From the NCBI RefSeq assembly GCF_004348515.1, contig NZ_SMKH01000004.1, forward strand, positions 1 through 64,000: a stretch of DNA of 64,000 nucleotides, given 5' to 3'. The notes beneath the pieces are model-generated. The model did not search any database, was not told where the DNA came from, and worked only from the letters and a program-made list of their open reading frames with translations. This document shows, piece after piece, positions 8,563 to 17,647 of this stretch; position 1 is the first letter of the stretch, and each line of letters starts with the position of its first letter. This stretch comes from Actinomadura sp. KC345 (GTDB lineage Bacteria; Actinomycetota; Actinomycetes; Streptosporangiales; Streptosporangiaceae). The position numbers and the translations under genes are program-made.

Positions 8563-9483
8563 ATGTCCGACGCGATCCGTGTAAGCGAACTGACCAAGAG
8601 CTTCGGCGACGTGCGGGCGCTCGACAAGCTGGATCTCACCGTCCGCACGGGCGAGGTCCACGGCTTCCTGGGCCCGAACGGCGCGGGGAAGTCGACCACC
8701 ATCCGGGTGCTGCTGGGCCTGCTGCGCCGCGACTCCGGCGAGGTGAGCATGCTCGGCGGCGACCCGTGGCGGGACGCGGTCGAACTGCACCGCCGGCTGG
8801 CCTACGTCCCGGGCGACGTCAACCTGTGGGGCAACCTGTCCGGCGGGGAGGCGATCGACCTGTTCGGCTCCCTGCGCGGCGGGCTCGACCACGCCCGCCG
8901 CGACGAGCTCGTCCGGCGCTTCCAGCTCGACCCGACCAAGAAGTGCCGCACCTACTCCAAGGGCAACCGGCAGAAGGTGGCGCTGGTGGCGGCGTTCTCG
9001 TCCGACGTGGAGCTGTACATCCTGGACGAGCCCACGTCCGGTCTGGACCCGCTGATGGAGTCGGTGTTCCAGGAGTGCGTGGCCGAGGTGAAGGGGCGCG
9101 GCCACACCGTGCTGCTCTCCAGCCACATCCTCGCCGAGGTGGAGAAGCTGTGCGACGGCGTGTCCATCATCCGCGACGGTCGCACGGTCGAGTCCGGCAC
9201 GCTGGCCGAGCTGCGCCACCTGACCCGGACGACGGTGTCCGTGCTGACCGCGCTGCCGCTCACCGAGCTGGACCGCTTCGAAGGCGTGCACGACCTGCGC
9301 GTCGAGGACGGCGACGGGACCAGGGCGACCTTCGAGGTGGAGACCGGCGCGCTGGCGGACGTCCACCGGTATCTCGCCGAGCACGGCGTGTGGGACCTCA
9401 CCAGCCATCCGCCCACGCTCGAAGAGCTGTTCATGCGGCACTACGACGACCAGGACCCGGCCACGGTGGAGAGCGTCCGATGA
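8563..9483 (+). CDS. ABC exporter ATP-binding protein
   Basis: 306 residues. Walker [10 protein letters not shown] at residues 37-45, Walker B YILDEP at 152-157, and H-loop in [11 protein letters not shown]. The signature motif is YSKGNRQ (131-137) instead of LSGGQ, a variant seen in DrrA-like exporters of this subfamily. It energises export of a hydrophobic or toxic compound with the membrane protein encoded next, whose start overlaps its stop (ATGA). The divergent TetR gene and its operator suggest induction by a transported compound. Confidence 0.92.
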   Translation: MSDAIRVSELTKSFGDVRALDKLDLTVRTGEVHGFLGPNGAGKSTTIRVLLGLLRRDSGEVSMLGGDPWRDAVELHRRLAYVPGDVNLWGNLSGGEAIDLFGSLRGGLDHARRDELVRRFQLDPTKKCRTYSKGNRQKVALVAAFSSDVELYILDEPTSGLDPLMESVFQECVAEVKGRGHTVLLSSHILAEVEKLCDGVSIIRDGRTVESGTLAELRHLTRTTVSVLTALPLTELDRFEGVHDLRVEDGDGTRATFEVETGALADVHRYLAEHGVWDLTSHPPTLEELFMRHYDDQDPATVESVR

Positions 9484-11099
9484 CGACGTTCACCGGCACC
9501 CTCCGCCTGGCGCGCCTGGCGCTGCGCCGCGACCGTGTGCAGACGCCGCTGTGGCTGCTCGGCCTGTCCGCCGTCACGGGAGCGGTGGCCTCCAGCATCT
9601 CCGGCCTCTACCAGACCGAGGAGGAGCAGGCCGCCTACGCCCGCTCGAACGCCTCCAGCGCGGTCTCCCGGGTCTTCAACGGCGTCGTCCCGGAACCGGG
9701 CCAGGGCGGCATCATCGTCGCCGAGACCTTCTCCCTCCTCGCCATCCTCACCGGGCTGATGAGCATCCTGATGGTGGTGCGGCACACCCGGCAGAACGAG
9801 GAGACCGGACGGGCCGAGATGATCGGCTCGATGATCGTCGGACGGCACGCGGTGCTGACGGCCGCGCTGCTGGTCACGCTCGGCGCCAACGCGCTGCTGG
9901 CGGTGCTGACGGCCGCCGTGCTGGCCGCCGGCGGGCTGCCCGCCGCCGGCTCGCTGCTCCTGGGCGCCGCGATCGGCGCGACCGGCGCCGCCTTCGCGGG
10001 CGTCGCCGCCGTGACCGCGCAGGTCACCGAGAGCGCGCGGACCGCCAACGGCATCGCCGCGGCCGTCCTCGGGCTGGCCTTCCTGCTGCGCGGCGCCGGC
10101 GACGGCCTCGCGTCGGCCGAGCCCGGCGGCCTGCGGGTGACCAGCCTGTGGCCGTCCTGGCTCTCACCGCTCGGCTGGGCGCAGCGCACCGAGCCGTACG
10201 CCGCCGACCGGCTCTGGCCGCTCCTCCTGCACGCCGCGCTGGTGGCGGCGCTGGCCGTGACCGCGTACCGGCTCACCGACCACCGCGACGTGGGCACCGG
10301 GATGCTGCCGGTGAGCCGCGGCCCGGCCACCGCCCCGCGCGGTCTGCTCAGCCCGCTGGGGCTGGCCTGGCGGCTGCAGCGCGGCGTCCTGTACGGCTGG
10401 GCGGCCGGGATGCTGGTGGTGGGCGGGATGCTGGGCGCGGTCGGCGACCAGGCCGAGGAACTGCTGGGCACCAGCGACGACCTGACCGAGGTGATCGGCC
10501 GGCTCGGCGGATCGGGCGACCTGGTGGACGCCTACTTCGCCGCGATGGCGAGCCTCACCGGCGTGGTCGTCGCCGGATACACCGTCCAGGCGCTGCTGCG
10601 CATGCGGGCCGAGGAGACCGGCCCGCTGGAGGGAGTGCTGGCCACGGCGGTGAGCCGGCCGCGCTGGATGGCCGCGCACGTCGCGTGCGCGATGCTCGGC
10701 ACCGCCGCCGTGCTCGCCGTGAACGGCCTGGCCTGCGGCCTGGCGTTCGCGGCCGCGGCCGGCTCCCTCGACAGGGTGCCCGCGCTGCTCGGGGCGTCCA
10801 TGGTGCAGCTGCCCGCGACGCTGGCGCTGGCCGGGTTCGTCGTCGCGGCGATCGGACTGCTCCCGAAGTGGTCGGTGGCGATCTCCTGGACGGCGCTGGC
10901 CGGGTGCCTGCTCATCGGGCAGGTCGGCCCGATCCTGGAGCTCCCGCAGTGGGCCTCGAACCTGTCGCCGTTCACCCACACGCCGGCGCTGCCGTCGTCC
11001 GACCTGACCCTGCTGCCGCTGGCCGCGCTGGCCGCGGGCGCCGCCGCCCTGACCGCCGCCGGCCTGGCCTCCTTCCGCCGCCGGGACCTGACGTTCTGA
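9480..11099 (+). CDS. ABC exporter permease
   Basis: 539 residues with about twelve hydrophobic segments arranged as two similar halves, each starting with a Leu-rich amphipathic stretch ([20 protein letters not shown] at the N-terminus and [14 protein letters not shown] near residue 295). This duplicated architecture is usual for actinomycete ABC-2-type exporter permeases paired with a DrrA-like ATPase. It is translationally coupled to the ATPase gene (4-base overlap) and followed by a strong terminator, so the two form a complete transcription unit. The substrate is unknown. Confidence 0.88.
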   Translation: MTTFTGTLRLARLALRRDRVQTPLWLLGLSAVTGAVASSISGLYQTEEEQAAYARSNASSAVSRVFNGVVPEPGQGGIIVAETFSLLAILTGLMSILMVVRHTRQNEETGRAEMIGSMIVGRHAVLTAALLVTLGANALLAVLTAAVLAAGGLPAAGSLLLGAAIGATGAAFAGVAAVTAQVTESARTANGIAAAVLGLAFLLRGAGDGLASAEPGGLRVTSLWPSWLSPLGWAQRTEPYAADRLWPLLLHAALVAALAVTAYRLTDHRDVGTGMLPVSRGPATAPRGLLSPLGLAWRLQRGVLYGWAAGMLVVGGMLGAVGDQAEELLGTSDDLTEVIGRLGGSGDLVDAYFAAMASLTGVVVAGYTVQALLRMRAEETGPLEGVLATAVSRPRWMAAHVACAMLGTAAVLAVNGLACGLAFAAAAGSLDRVPALLGASMVQLPATLALAGFVVAAIGLLPKWSVAISWTALAGCLLIGQVGPILELPQWASNLSPFTHTPALPSSDLTLLPLAALAAGAAALTAAGLASFRRRDLTF

Positions 11100-11106
11100 C
11101 CCGCGC

Positions 11107-11142
11107 ACCGGCCCCCGCGGTCCGACGGAAGCGGGGGCCGGT
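11107..11142 (+). terminator. Rho-independent-type hairpin after the ABC exporter
   Basis: ACCGGCCCCCGC (11107-11118) and GCGGGGGCCGGT (11131-11142) pair perfectly over 12 bases around a 12-base loop, eight bases after the permease stop. There is no U-tract, as is common in actinomycetes. Confidence 0.75.
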
Positions 11143-11331
11143 CGCCACCGGTGAGCCGGGCTCTGGAACTCTCGCGGGCCAGGTCGAGGCGCTACCTCGC
11201 GGGCACCGCGCTGCTGCCGGTGTTCACCGGCATCCGGCCGCCACGCGGAAGGCGTGACACCGCGCGGGGGCGAAACCTCACGGGGACGGTGATCTGGATC
11301 TTGTCGAACCGGGAGTCTCATGGGAAAATTT

Positions 11332-11347
11332 AGTCAATCGATTGACT
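11332..11347. promoter_or_regulatory. LacI-type operator, site 1 (upstream of the GH95-like gene)
   Basis: AGTCAATCGATTGACT is a perfect 16-base palindrome with the central CG typical of LacI-family operators. It is followed after two bases by the Shine-Dalgarno AGGAGG. Near-identical copies, also abutting a ribosome site, lie at 25684-25699 and 21534-21549 (14/16 matches of site 2 to site 1, and of site 3 to site 2). The LacI protein encoded at 13835-14875 is the likely ligand. Confidence 0.75.
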
Positions 11348-11358
11348 CAGGAGGTCCG

Positions 11359-11397
11359 GTGACAGGACGAGGACCGTTGACAGGACCGGGAAAATGA
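11359..11397 (+). CDS. Twelve-codon leader ORF coupled to the GH95-like gene
   Basis: A GTG at 11359, preceded by a strong AGGAGG (11349-11354), opens a 12-residue frame (VTGRGPLTGPGK) whose TGA overlaps the ATG of the next gene as ATGA. The downstream gene itself has only a weak ribosome site, so ribosomes probably reach it by translational coupling through this leader. The peptide has an internal TG repeat and no recognisable function. It is too short to prove expression from sequence alone. Confidence 0.4.
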   Translation: MTGRGPLTGPGK

Positions 11398-13721
11398 GGC
11401 GGAGCCGGAAGGCCGCGCTGGCGGTGCTCGCGGCCGGGGTGCTCGTGGCGACGAGCGTCCCGGCGGCCGCGGACGCGCCCGCGGCCCGGCAGACCACGGC
11501 ATGGCGGAACGGAGCGCTTCAGGTCGACACGGCCGGAGTCGTGTCCAGGTCGGACTTCGTGCTGAAGAGCCCGGCGTGGCAGGCGTACCAGAGCATGCCG
11601 GTCGGGAACGGGACCCTGGGCGCGGCCATGTGGGCGGAGAACGGGTTCATGGCGCAGTTCAACCGCGCCGACACCTTCCCCGACCTGAAGTCGGCCGGGC
11701 AGCTGACCGTCCCCGGGCTCCGTCCGCTGATGCAGGCGTCCGACTACCGGGGACGGCTGCGGCTGTACGAGGGCGACCTGGCCCAGGAGGGGGGCGGGAT
11801 GTCCGCGCGCGGCTACGTGCGGGCCGGCCGCGACCAGTTCGTCCTGGAGGTGACCGGCGCCGACCCGGACCGGGTGCAGACCGCCGACCTGCGGCTGTGG
11901 GAGGGACGGTCGCCGACGGCCCACGCGCGCGGCGGCGTCGCGGCGCTGGCCGAGACGTTCGAGGACGAGGAGTCGGGCAGCCTCACCGGCGCCGTCGCGG
12001 CGCTGACCGCCGACGGACGCGACGTCACCGCGAAGGTGGTCGACGACAGGACGGTGCGGCTGAGCTTCAAGCCGCGGCGCGACGGCCGCTTCCGCATCGT
12101 CACCGGCGTCCCGGCCTACACCGGCGGCGACCTCGGCAGGGCCGCTGCGAAGGCGCTCCGGGACGCCTTCGGCGGCGACCGCGAGCACCGGGCCTGGTGG
12201 CACCGGTTCTGGGACGGCGCGGCGCCCATGCGGATCACCTCGCGCGACGGCGTCGGCGAGTACATGGAGCACCTGCGCGCGCAGCAGCTCTACATGACGG
12301 CCGCGACGATGCGCTCGGCGGTGCCGAGCAGCCACGGCGGCGTGATCAACATGTTCTCGCCGTGGCGGGACGAGGTGCACTGGTCGGCCGACCACTGGTG
12401 GCACTTCAACCTGCGTCAGCCCGTCTACACCAACTTCGGCGCGGACACCGAGGAGTTCAACGAGCCGTACTTCCGGCTGTACCTCGACCGGCTGGAGGAG
12501 ATGCGGGAGTGGACGCGGGCGCACTGGAAGGGCTCCGAGGGCGTCTGCGTGGCCGAGTTCCTGCGGTACGACGGCACGGCGGAGGCGTGCGACAGCGAGC
12601 GACCGCCGGACTGGCTGAACCGCATCGTCACGACCGGCCCGGAGGTCGTCCACAATCTGTGGCTCCAGTACCGCTACACCGGGGACCGCAGCATCCTGAA
12701 CAGGGCGTACCCGCTGATGCGGGACGTGGCGCGCTTCTACCTGTCGATCCTTGAGGAGGGCGACGACGGGAAGCTGCATCTCCACAACGTGAACGCCATG
12801 GAGACCCAGTGGGACGCCACCGACCCCGCCCCCGACCTCGCCGCCATGCGGGTGATCTTCCCGATGATCGCGAAGCAGGCGGACCGGCGGGGCGACCGGG
12901 GTCTGGCGCGTGAGCTGCGCGCCGCCCTGGCGAAGATCCCGGACTTCCGCACCGTCACCCGCAACGGCGAGCGGGTGATCGCCTGGTCCGCCACGGATGA
13001 GGAGGCGCGCAACACGCAGAACCCCGACACCGAGCCGCTGTTCCCCTGGGGCCTCTACGGCCGGGACTCCGGACTCATGCAGGCGACGTTCCGCAACCGG
13101 GTGTTCGTGAACACGCGGGAGTGGGCGGAGGACGCGCTGCTCGCCGCCCGGCTCGGGCTGGGCGGGGAGATGCGGAGCCTGCTCGTCAAGGGCACCGGGG
13201 ACTTCCAGATCTTCCCGAACGGGTTCGGTTCGCACAGCATCGGCGACGACCCGGCGGAGATGACGAACTACTACAACGGCTGGAACGCCGTGGTCGGGTC
13301 GTCGCTGCAGGAGTCGCTCGTCCAGTCGTACGAGGGCGTCGTCCGGATCGCGTCCGCGTGGCCGGAGGGCTGGAACGCCGCCGGGTCCGTGCAGGTCGAG
13401 GGCGGCCACCGGGTCAGCACCGAGGTGCGCGACGGCGAGCCGAACCTCGTCGGGATCGAGGCCGGGAGCGACGGCGCGCTCAAGGTCGCCAACCCCTGGC
13501 CGGGTCAGCGGATCCGGGTCGTCGACGGCGAGACCGGGCGGGGCCGGCCGGTCGCCGGGCCGACCGGCGGCGCGGTGATCGGGTTCCAGGTCCGGGAGGG
13601 ACGCTCCTACGTGCTCGAACGGGCCGACCGCCCCTACCCGTCATTCCGGTTCCAGGGCGTCGACGGAAAGCCGGGGACCGACGTCCGGCGGCTCGGCGAG
13701 CGCGCTCTCGGCGTCGAATGA
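11394..13721 (+). CDS. Secreted glycoside hydrolase, GH95-like (alpha-L-fucosidase fold)
   Basis: 775 residues. A signal peptide (MRRSRKAALAVLAAGVLVA, cleavage near AAADA, residues 24-28) sends it outside the cell. The MPVGNGTLGAAMW opening, the long alpha/alpha-barrel middle (HNLWLQYRYTGDRSI, METQWDATDPAPDLAAM) and a C-terminal beta domain match GH95 or a close six-hairpin glycosidase family; GH95 members release L-fucose or L-galactose. Exact specificity is uncertain. It would feed the sugar importer and deoxysugar enzymes of the opposite-strand operon, with which it shares the LacI operator. Other six-hairpin glycosidase families are possible. Confidence 0.6.
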   Translation: MRRSRKAALAVLAAGVLVATSVPAAADAPAARQTTAWRNGALQVDTAGVVSRSDFVLKSPAWQAYQSMPVGNGTLGAAMWAENGFMAQFNRADTFPDLKSAGQLTVPGLRPLMQASDYRGRLRLYEGDLAQEGGGMSARGYVRAGRDQFVLEVTGADPDRVQTADLRLWEGRSPTAHARGGVAALAETFEDEESGSLTGAVAALTADGRDVTAKVVDDRTVRLSFKPRRDGRFRIVTGVPAYTGGDLGRAAAKALRDAFGGDREHRAWWHRFWDGAAPMRITSRDGVGEYMEHLRAQQLYMTAATMRSAVPSSHGGVINMFSPWRDEVHWSADHWWHFNLRQPVYTNFGADTEEFNEPYFRLYLDRLEEMREWTRAHWKGSEGVCVAEFLRYDGTAEACDSERPPDWLNRIVTTGPEVVHNLWLQYRYTGDRSILNRAYPLMRDVARFYLSILEEGDDGKLHLHNVNAMETQWDATDPAPDLAAMRVIFPMIAKQADRRGDRGLARELRAALAKIPDFRTVTRNGERVIAWSATDEEARNTQNPDTEPLFPWGLYGRDSGLMQATFRNRVFVNTREWAEDALLAARLGLGGEMRSLLVKGTGDFQIFPNGFGSHSIGDDPAEMTNYYNGWNAVVGSSLQESLVQSYEGVVRIASAWPEGWNAAGSVQVEGGHRVSTEVRDGEPNLVGIEAGSDGALKVANPWPGQRIRVVDGETGRGRPVAGPTGGAVIGFQVREGRSYVLERADRPYPSFRFQGVDGKPGTDVRRLGERALGVE

Positions 13722-13741
13722 CCGCGCCGTAGACGCGGAAG

Positions 13742-13774
13742 AGGCCGCGGTGCCCGGACCGGGCACCGCGGCCT
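13742..13774. terminator. Bidirectional terminator between the GH95-like and LacI genes
   Basis: AGGCCGCGGTGCCCGG (13742-13757) is mirrored by its exact complement at 13759-13774, a 16-base perfect stem. It lies between convergent genes, with A-residues on one side and T-residues on the other, so it can serve both. Confidence 0.8.
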
Positions 13775-13834
13775 TGTTCTGCGGGGCCGTTCTGCGGGTT
13801 CGCTTCTTCCGGTCCGGCCCGGCGTCTCCGGCTT

Positions 13835-14875
13835 CTAGCCGGGCCTGGCGGTGGATTGCCTGACGACCAGCTCGATCGGCTCGCGCACGATCTCCTCGAC
13901 GGGATGGTCGGCCGGTACCGACAGCAGCAGCCTGGTCGCGCGGGCGCCGAGTGCGCGCAGCGGCATCCGCACCGTGGTCAGCGGCGGGATGAGGTGCTCG
14001 GCCAGCGGCAGGTCGTGCACCGCGATCACCGACATCTCCCCCGGCACCGTGATGCCGCGGGCGCGCAGAGCGCTGAGCACCCCGATCGCGGAGGTGACGT
14101 TGGCGACGAAGAGCGCGGTCGGCGGCTCGGGGTCGTCGAGGAGGCGGCGTGCGGCCTGCGCGCCGCCCTCGGGTCCGTAGCTGCCCTGGACGACGAGCCG
14201 CGGATCCTCCTCGACGCCGACCCGGCGCAGCGCGGTCGCGTAGCCGTCGCGGCGGCGGTGCGCGGTGTCGGCCCCTGCAGGCCCGCCGACGTGGGCGATG
14301 CGGCGATGACCGAGGTCGAGCAGGTGGTCGACGGCCATCCGGGCTCCGAGGACGTCGTCGAGGATGACGTGCCGTCCCGCCTCGGGGCCGCGGCGGTTGA
14401 CGAACAGCCACGGTAGGCCGCGGTCGGCCAGCGTGGCCTGCTCCTCGTCGGCGATCGTCCCCCCGGCCAGCAGCAGCCCGTCGACGCGGCCCTGGCCGAG
14501 CAGGTCGAGGTAGCTCTGCGCGCCGCCGCCTCCGGCGGTGGACGAACCGACCATCAGGGCGCAGCCGCGCTCCGCGGCCGCGGTCTCCGCACCGGTGATG
14601 ATCTCGGCGTAGACCGGGTTGGCGAAGTCGGGGATGAACAGCCCGATGGTCCCGGCCCGCGCCGTGCGCAGGCTGCGCGCCGCCACGTTCGGCCGGTAGT
14701 CGAGCTCCTTGAGCGCCGCCGTCACCCGGGCCCGCGTCTCGGGGCGGATGTTCAGCAGCGGATCGTCGTTGACGACGCGCGACACGACGGCCTTGTCAAC
14801 GCCCGCCCTGCGCGCGACGTCGGCGAGCGTCACCCGGCGGGTGCGCGGACGACCTCCCCCGGTCGACTGGGTCAC
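13835..14875 (-). CDS. LacI family transcriptional regulator
   Basis: 346 residues from a GTG. The N-terminal helix-turn-helix and hinge (VTLADVARRAGVDKAVVSRVVN, residues about 15-36, then RPNVAARSLRTARAGTIGLFIP) and the periplasmic-binding-protein-like sensor domain are all typical. It overlaps the preceding Gfo/Idh gene by four bases (GTGA), the last gene of the long minus-strand sugar operon. It most likely represses that operon and the divergently placed glycosidase gene through the AGTCAATCG-type palindromes, released by a sugar ligand. The ligand is unknown. Confidence 0.92.
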   Translation of the reverse strand: MTQSTGGGRPRTRRVTLADVARRAGVDKAVVSRVVNDDPLLNIRPETRARVTAALKELDYRPNVAARSLRTARAGTIGLFIPDFANPVYAEIITGAETAAAERGCALMVGSSTAGGGGAQSYLDLLGQGRVDGLLLAGGTIADEEQATLADRGLPWLFVNRRGPEAGRHVILDDVLGARMAVDHLLDLGHRRIAHVGGPAGADTAHRRRDGYATALRRVGVEEDPRLVVQGSYGPEGGAQAARRLLDDPEPPTALFVANVTSAIGVLSALRARGITVPGEMSVIAVHDLPLAEHLIPPLTTVRMPLRALGARATRLLLSVPADHPVEEIVREPIELVVRQSTARPG

Positions 14876-15948
14876 AATGCCTGCGCCTCACCGCTGTTGA
14901 TGGATTCGTACAGAGCCTCGACAAGTCCCAACGTACCGAGATTCTCACGCGCCGCGGTGGGAGACGGCTCGTCCTCGGCGATCCAGCGGAGCAGCCCGGC
15001 CATGGGGCCGGCGAAGGCGCCGGGTATCCAGCGCTCGGTCACGGGGTAGGCGGTCCATCCGTCGGTGGGCGCCGCGGAGCTGGACACCTCCAGGGTGTCG
15101 GGACGGCCGTGCGGGTAGTCGTACAGCAGCCCGAGCGTGCCGCGTATCGCCCCCTCGTCGCCGTCGATCCGGAACTCGGCGCGGGGGTCGCCGGTGCGGT
15201 TCTCGTGGTTGACGTGCAGGATCGCCCGCGCGCCGCCCTCGAACAGCAGGGTGCTCATCGTGCGGGACTCGCCCGCCTCCTTCTGCCCCGGGGTGCGGGA
15301 CGCGGCGCAGAAGACGCGGACCGGGTCGCCCAGGATGCTGCGGACCGCGTCGAGGTAGTGGATCGAGTGGTACATGATCTCGAGCCGCTCGGAGCGGACG
15401 AGCCATGACCAGCCGCTCCAGTCGGTGTCGACGTCGACGGTGAACGACATCGCGGTGGGCGTCCCGATCCAGCCGGCGCGGACCATGGCGCGGGCCGCGG
15501 CGATCCCCTCGTCCCAGCGGAGCTGCTGGTTGACCGCCAGCCGCCGGTCCCGCTCCTCCGCGAGCCCGGCGAGCCGCCGGGCCTCGGCGAGATCGGGGGC
15601 GAGCGGCTTCTGGCACAGCACGTGCTTGCCCGCCTCCAGCGCGGCGCGGGCGATCCCCGGCTGCGCGTGCGGGACGACGGCGACGTCGACCACCTCGACG
15701 TCCTCGTCCTTGAGCAGGTCGTCGAGGGAGTCGTAGACGCGGGGGACGCCGTGCCGGGCGGCGACCTCCTCCGCACGGCCCCGGTCGAGGTCATAGATAC
15801 CGCGGACGGGCAGGTCGTGCGAGCGGTAGGCGGGCAGGTGCGCGACGTCGACGATCGCGCCCGCACCGGCGACGGCGATCGGCCGGCGGTGGCCGGCCGG
15901 CACCGAGATCCGGGTCTCGTCGGCGATCGGGACGAACAGGTCGAGCAT
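14872..15948 (-). CDS. Gfo/Idh/MocA family oxidoreductase
   Basis: 358 residues from ATG. The Rossmann motif VAGAGAIVDVAHLPAY lies near residues 26-41, and the family's CQKPLAPDLAEA stretch supplies the catalytic Lys of the EKP-like motif (here QKP, Glu replaced by Gln). The second domain carries YHSIHYLDAVRSILG with the usual active-site His. Members oxidise a sugar or polyol hydroxyl with NAD(P). In this operon it could act on the imported sugar, its acid or a keto intermediate. It is coupled to the LacI gene and lies 13 bases after the lactonase-like gene. Confidence 0.87.
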   Translation of the reverse strand: MLDLFVPIADETRISVPAGHRRPIAVAGAGAIVDVAHLPAYRSHDLPVRGIYDLDRGRAEEVAARHGVPRVYDSLDDLLKDEDVEVVDVAVVPHAQPGIARAALEAGKHVLCQKPLAPDLAEARRLAGLAEERDRRLAVNQQLRWDEGIAAARAMVRAGWIGTPTAMSFTVDVDTDWSGWSWLVRSERLEIMYHSIHYLDAVRSILGDPVRVFCAASRTPGQKEAGESRTMSTLLFEGGARAILHVNHENRTGDPRAEFRIDGDEGAIRGTLGLLYDYPHGRPDTLEVSSSAAPTDGWTAYPVTERWIPGAFAGPMAGLLRWIAEDEPSPTAARENLGTLGLVEALYESINSGEAQAL

Positions 15949-15961
15949 GGGGCGGCTCCAG

Positions 15962-16813
15962 TCAGACGGGGTCGGGGATGCGGTAGAAGTCGGCGGCGGT
16001 CCCGCCGAGGAGACGGGCCCGGTCCCCCGGGGGGATCGCCAGGTCGTCGAGAAGCTTCACGGTCTCGTCCCACACCTTGCGGTAACCGCCGGCGAGGACG
16101 GATATGGGCCAGTCCCCGCCGAACATCAGCCGCCCGGCGCCGAACAGCTCCAGCGCGTGTTCGACGTAGGGGCGCAGGACGGCGGCCGTCCAGGTCTCCG
16201 GGTCGGCGGCCGTGTTCAGGCCCGACACCTTGGCGTACACGTTCGGGTGGCGGGCGGCGCGAGCGAGGAGGCCGGCCCACGGCTCGCGGCCGCGTCCGGC
16301 GATCGGCGGCTTGGCGAGGTGGTCGATCACCAGCCGCAGCTCCGGATGCCGTTCGGCGAGGAGCGGGACGTGCTCCAGGTGGCGGGGCAGGACGGCGACC
16401 ACGTCGAAGGCCAGCTCCCGCTCGGCCAGCGCGTCCAGGCCCTCCCGCACCTCGGGCCGCAGCAGCCAGTCCGGGTCCGGCTCGTCGTGGATGAGGTGCC
16501 GGACGCCGACGTAGCGGGGGTCCCGCCGGTAGCGGTCGAGCGCCGCCGCGGCCTCGTCGGGGCGGGTGAGCGGCACCCAGCCGACGACCGCCCGGACACG
16601 CGGCCAGCGGTCGGCGACCTCCAGCATGTAGTCGGTGTCGGCGTAGGAGTCGGCGGCCTGGACGAGCACCGTCCCCTCGACGCCGCAGGCGTCCATGTCG
16701 GGCTGCAGGTCGCCTTCCTCGAACGTCCGGTGGATGGGGCCCTGGTCGGGCGTCAGCCACGGGTAGGCGACCCGGTCGAGATTCCAGAAGTGCTGGTGGG
16801 CGTCGATGATCAC
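15962..16813 (-). CDS. Amidohydrolase, L-fuconolactonase-like
   Basis: 283 residues from a GTG. It opens with the metal-binding DAHQHFW (residues 4-10), has VRHLIHDEPDPDWLLRPEV in the middle and ends with FGGDWP, the pattern of COG3618 lactonases such as L-fucono-1,5-lactonase and L-rhamnono-lactonase. It would open the lactone formed when a sugar dehydrogenase oxidises a 6-deoxysugar at C1. It overlaps the VOC/mutarotase gene by four bases (GTGA), so it is cotranslated with it. The exact lactone cannot be deduced. Confidence 0.82.
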   Translation of the reverse strand: MIIDAHQHFWNLDRVAYPWLTPDQGPIHRTFEEGDLQPDMDACGVEGTVLVQAADSYADTDYMLEVADRWPRVRAVVGWVPLTRPDEAAAALDRYRRDPRYVGVRHLIHDEPDPDWLLRPEVREGLDALAERELAFDVVAVLPRHLEHVPLLAERHPELRLVIDHLAKPPIAGRGREPWAGLLARAARHPNVYAKVSGLNTAADPETWTAAVLRPYVEHALELFGAGRLMFGGDWPISVLAGGYRKVWDETVKLLDDLAIPPGDRARLLGGTAADFYRIPDPV

Positions 16814-17643
16814 GGATGGTCCTCTCCGGGGACGGGCGCCTGCTCACGCAGGGTCCACACCTTCGCCAGCGCGCCCGTCCGCTCGTCCCGCCCCGGCTCG
16901 AAGCGGTCGACGAACGCGGCCATGTGCTCCTGCCACGCCCGGTCGGCGGGGTCGCCGGCGAGGATCTCCCCGGCCCGCGCGAGGTCGTCCGCGTCGACCA
17001 GGTGGAACAGGTGGCGTCCGCTGCGCCAGATCGTCCAGTCCCGTATCCCCGCCCGGCGCAGCGCGGCGAGGAGGTCGTCCGGGACGGCGGCGTGCTCGCG
17101 CTCGTAGTCGTCTCCGCGCCCCTCGCGCAGGACGCTGTGCAGCGCGACCCGCGTGGGCGGCCTCCCGGTCGGCGGCGGCGCGCGGTGCGGCGGCGGCTGG
17201 ACGAGTTCGAGCGTGATGTCGTCGGGGTCCAGGAAGTAGCAGGCCGCGCCGCCGGTGTTGGCGCCCTCGGTGATGCGGTTGGGCGGCGAGACGAACCGGA
17301 CGCCGAGGGCGGTGAGCCGGTCGTGCTCGGCGTCGATGTCGTCGACCGCGAACGCCAGGTGGGCGGCGCCGGGATGGTGGCGGGCGGAGTCCTGGCGCTC
17401 ACCGCGCGGGACCACGTACTCCACCAGCTCCAGATCGTGGGTGCTGACGTGCGCCTCCCGCCCCGGGACCGCGAGTTGCGCCACGCGAAGGCGCGCGTCG
17501 GGGTAGCCGACGAGCGACCGCGTGTAGGCGTTGTCCTGCTCTTGGACGTGCACGAGTTCCATGCCCAGGACGTCGCGGTAGAACGCGACCGACCGGTCGA
17601 GGTCGGAGACGTGGAAGCTGAAGTGCCAGACCGCGCCGAGCAC
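16810..17643 (-). CDS. VOC-domain / L-rhamnose mutarotase fusion protein
   Basis: 277 residues from a GTG. Residues 1-150 form a glyoxalase/VOC fold (WHFSFHVSDLDRSVAFYRDVLGMELV, then HLAFAVDDIDAEHDRL and CYFLDPDDITLELVQPP). After a Pro-rich linker, residues about 163-262 match the RhaM-type mutarotase family: an N-terminal strand, EREH, GIRDWTIWRSGRHLFHLVDADD, and DPADRAWQEHMAAF. The mutarotase half would interconvert anomers of a deoxyaldose; the VOC half may be a metal-dependent isomerase or lyase. The two are normally separate proteins. The gene lies four bases after the permease. Confidence 0.82.
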   Translation of the reverse strand: MLGAVWHFSFHVSDLDRSVAFYRDVLGMELVHVQEQDNAYTRSLVGYPDARLRVAQLAVPGREAHVSTHDLELVEYVVPRGERQDSARHHPGAAHLAFAVDDIDAEHDRLTALGVRFVSPPNRITEGANTGGAACYFLDPDDITLELVQPPPHRAPPPTGRPPTRVALHSVLREGRGDDYEREHAAVPDDLLAALRRAGIRDWTIWRSGRHLFHLVDADDLARAGEILAGDPADRAWQEHMAAFVDRFEPGRDERTGALAKVWTLREQAPVPGEDHP

Positions 17644-17647
17644 CGTC

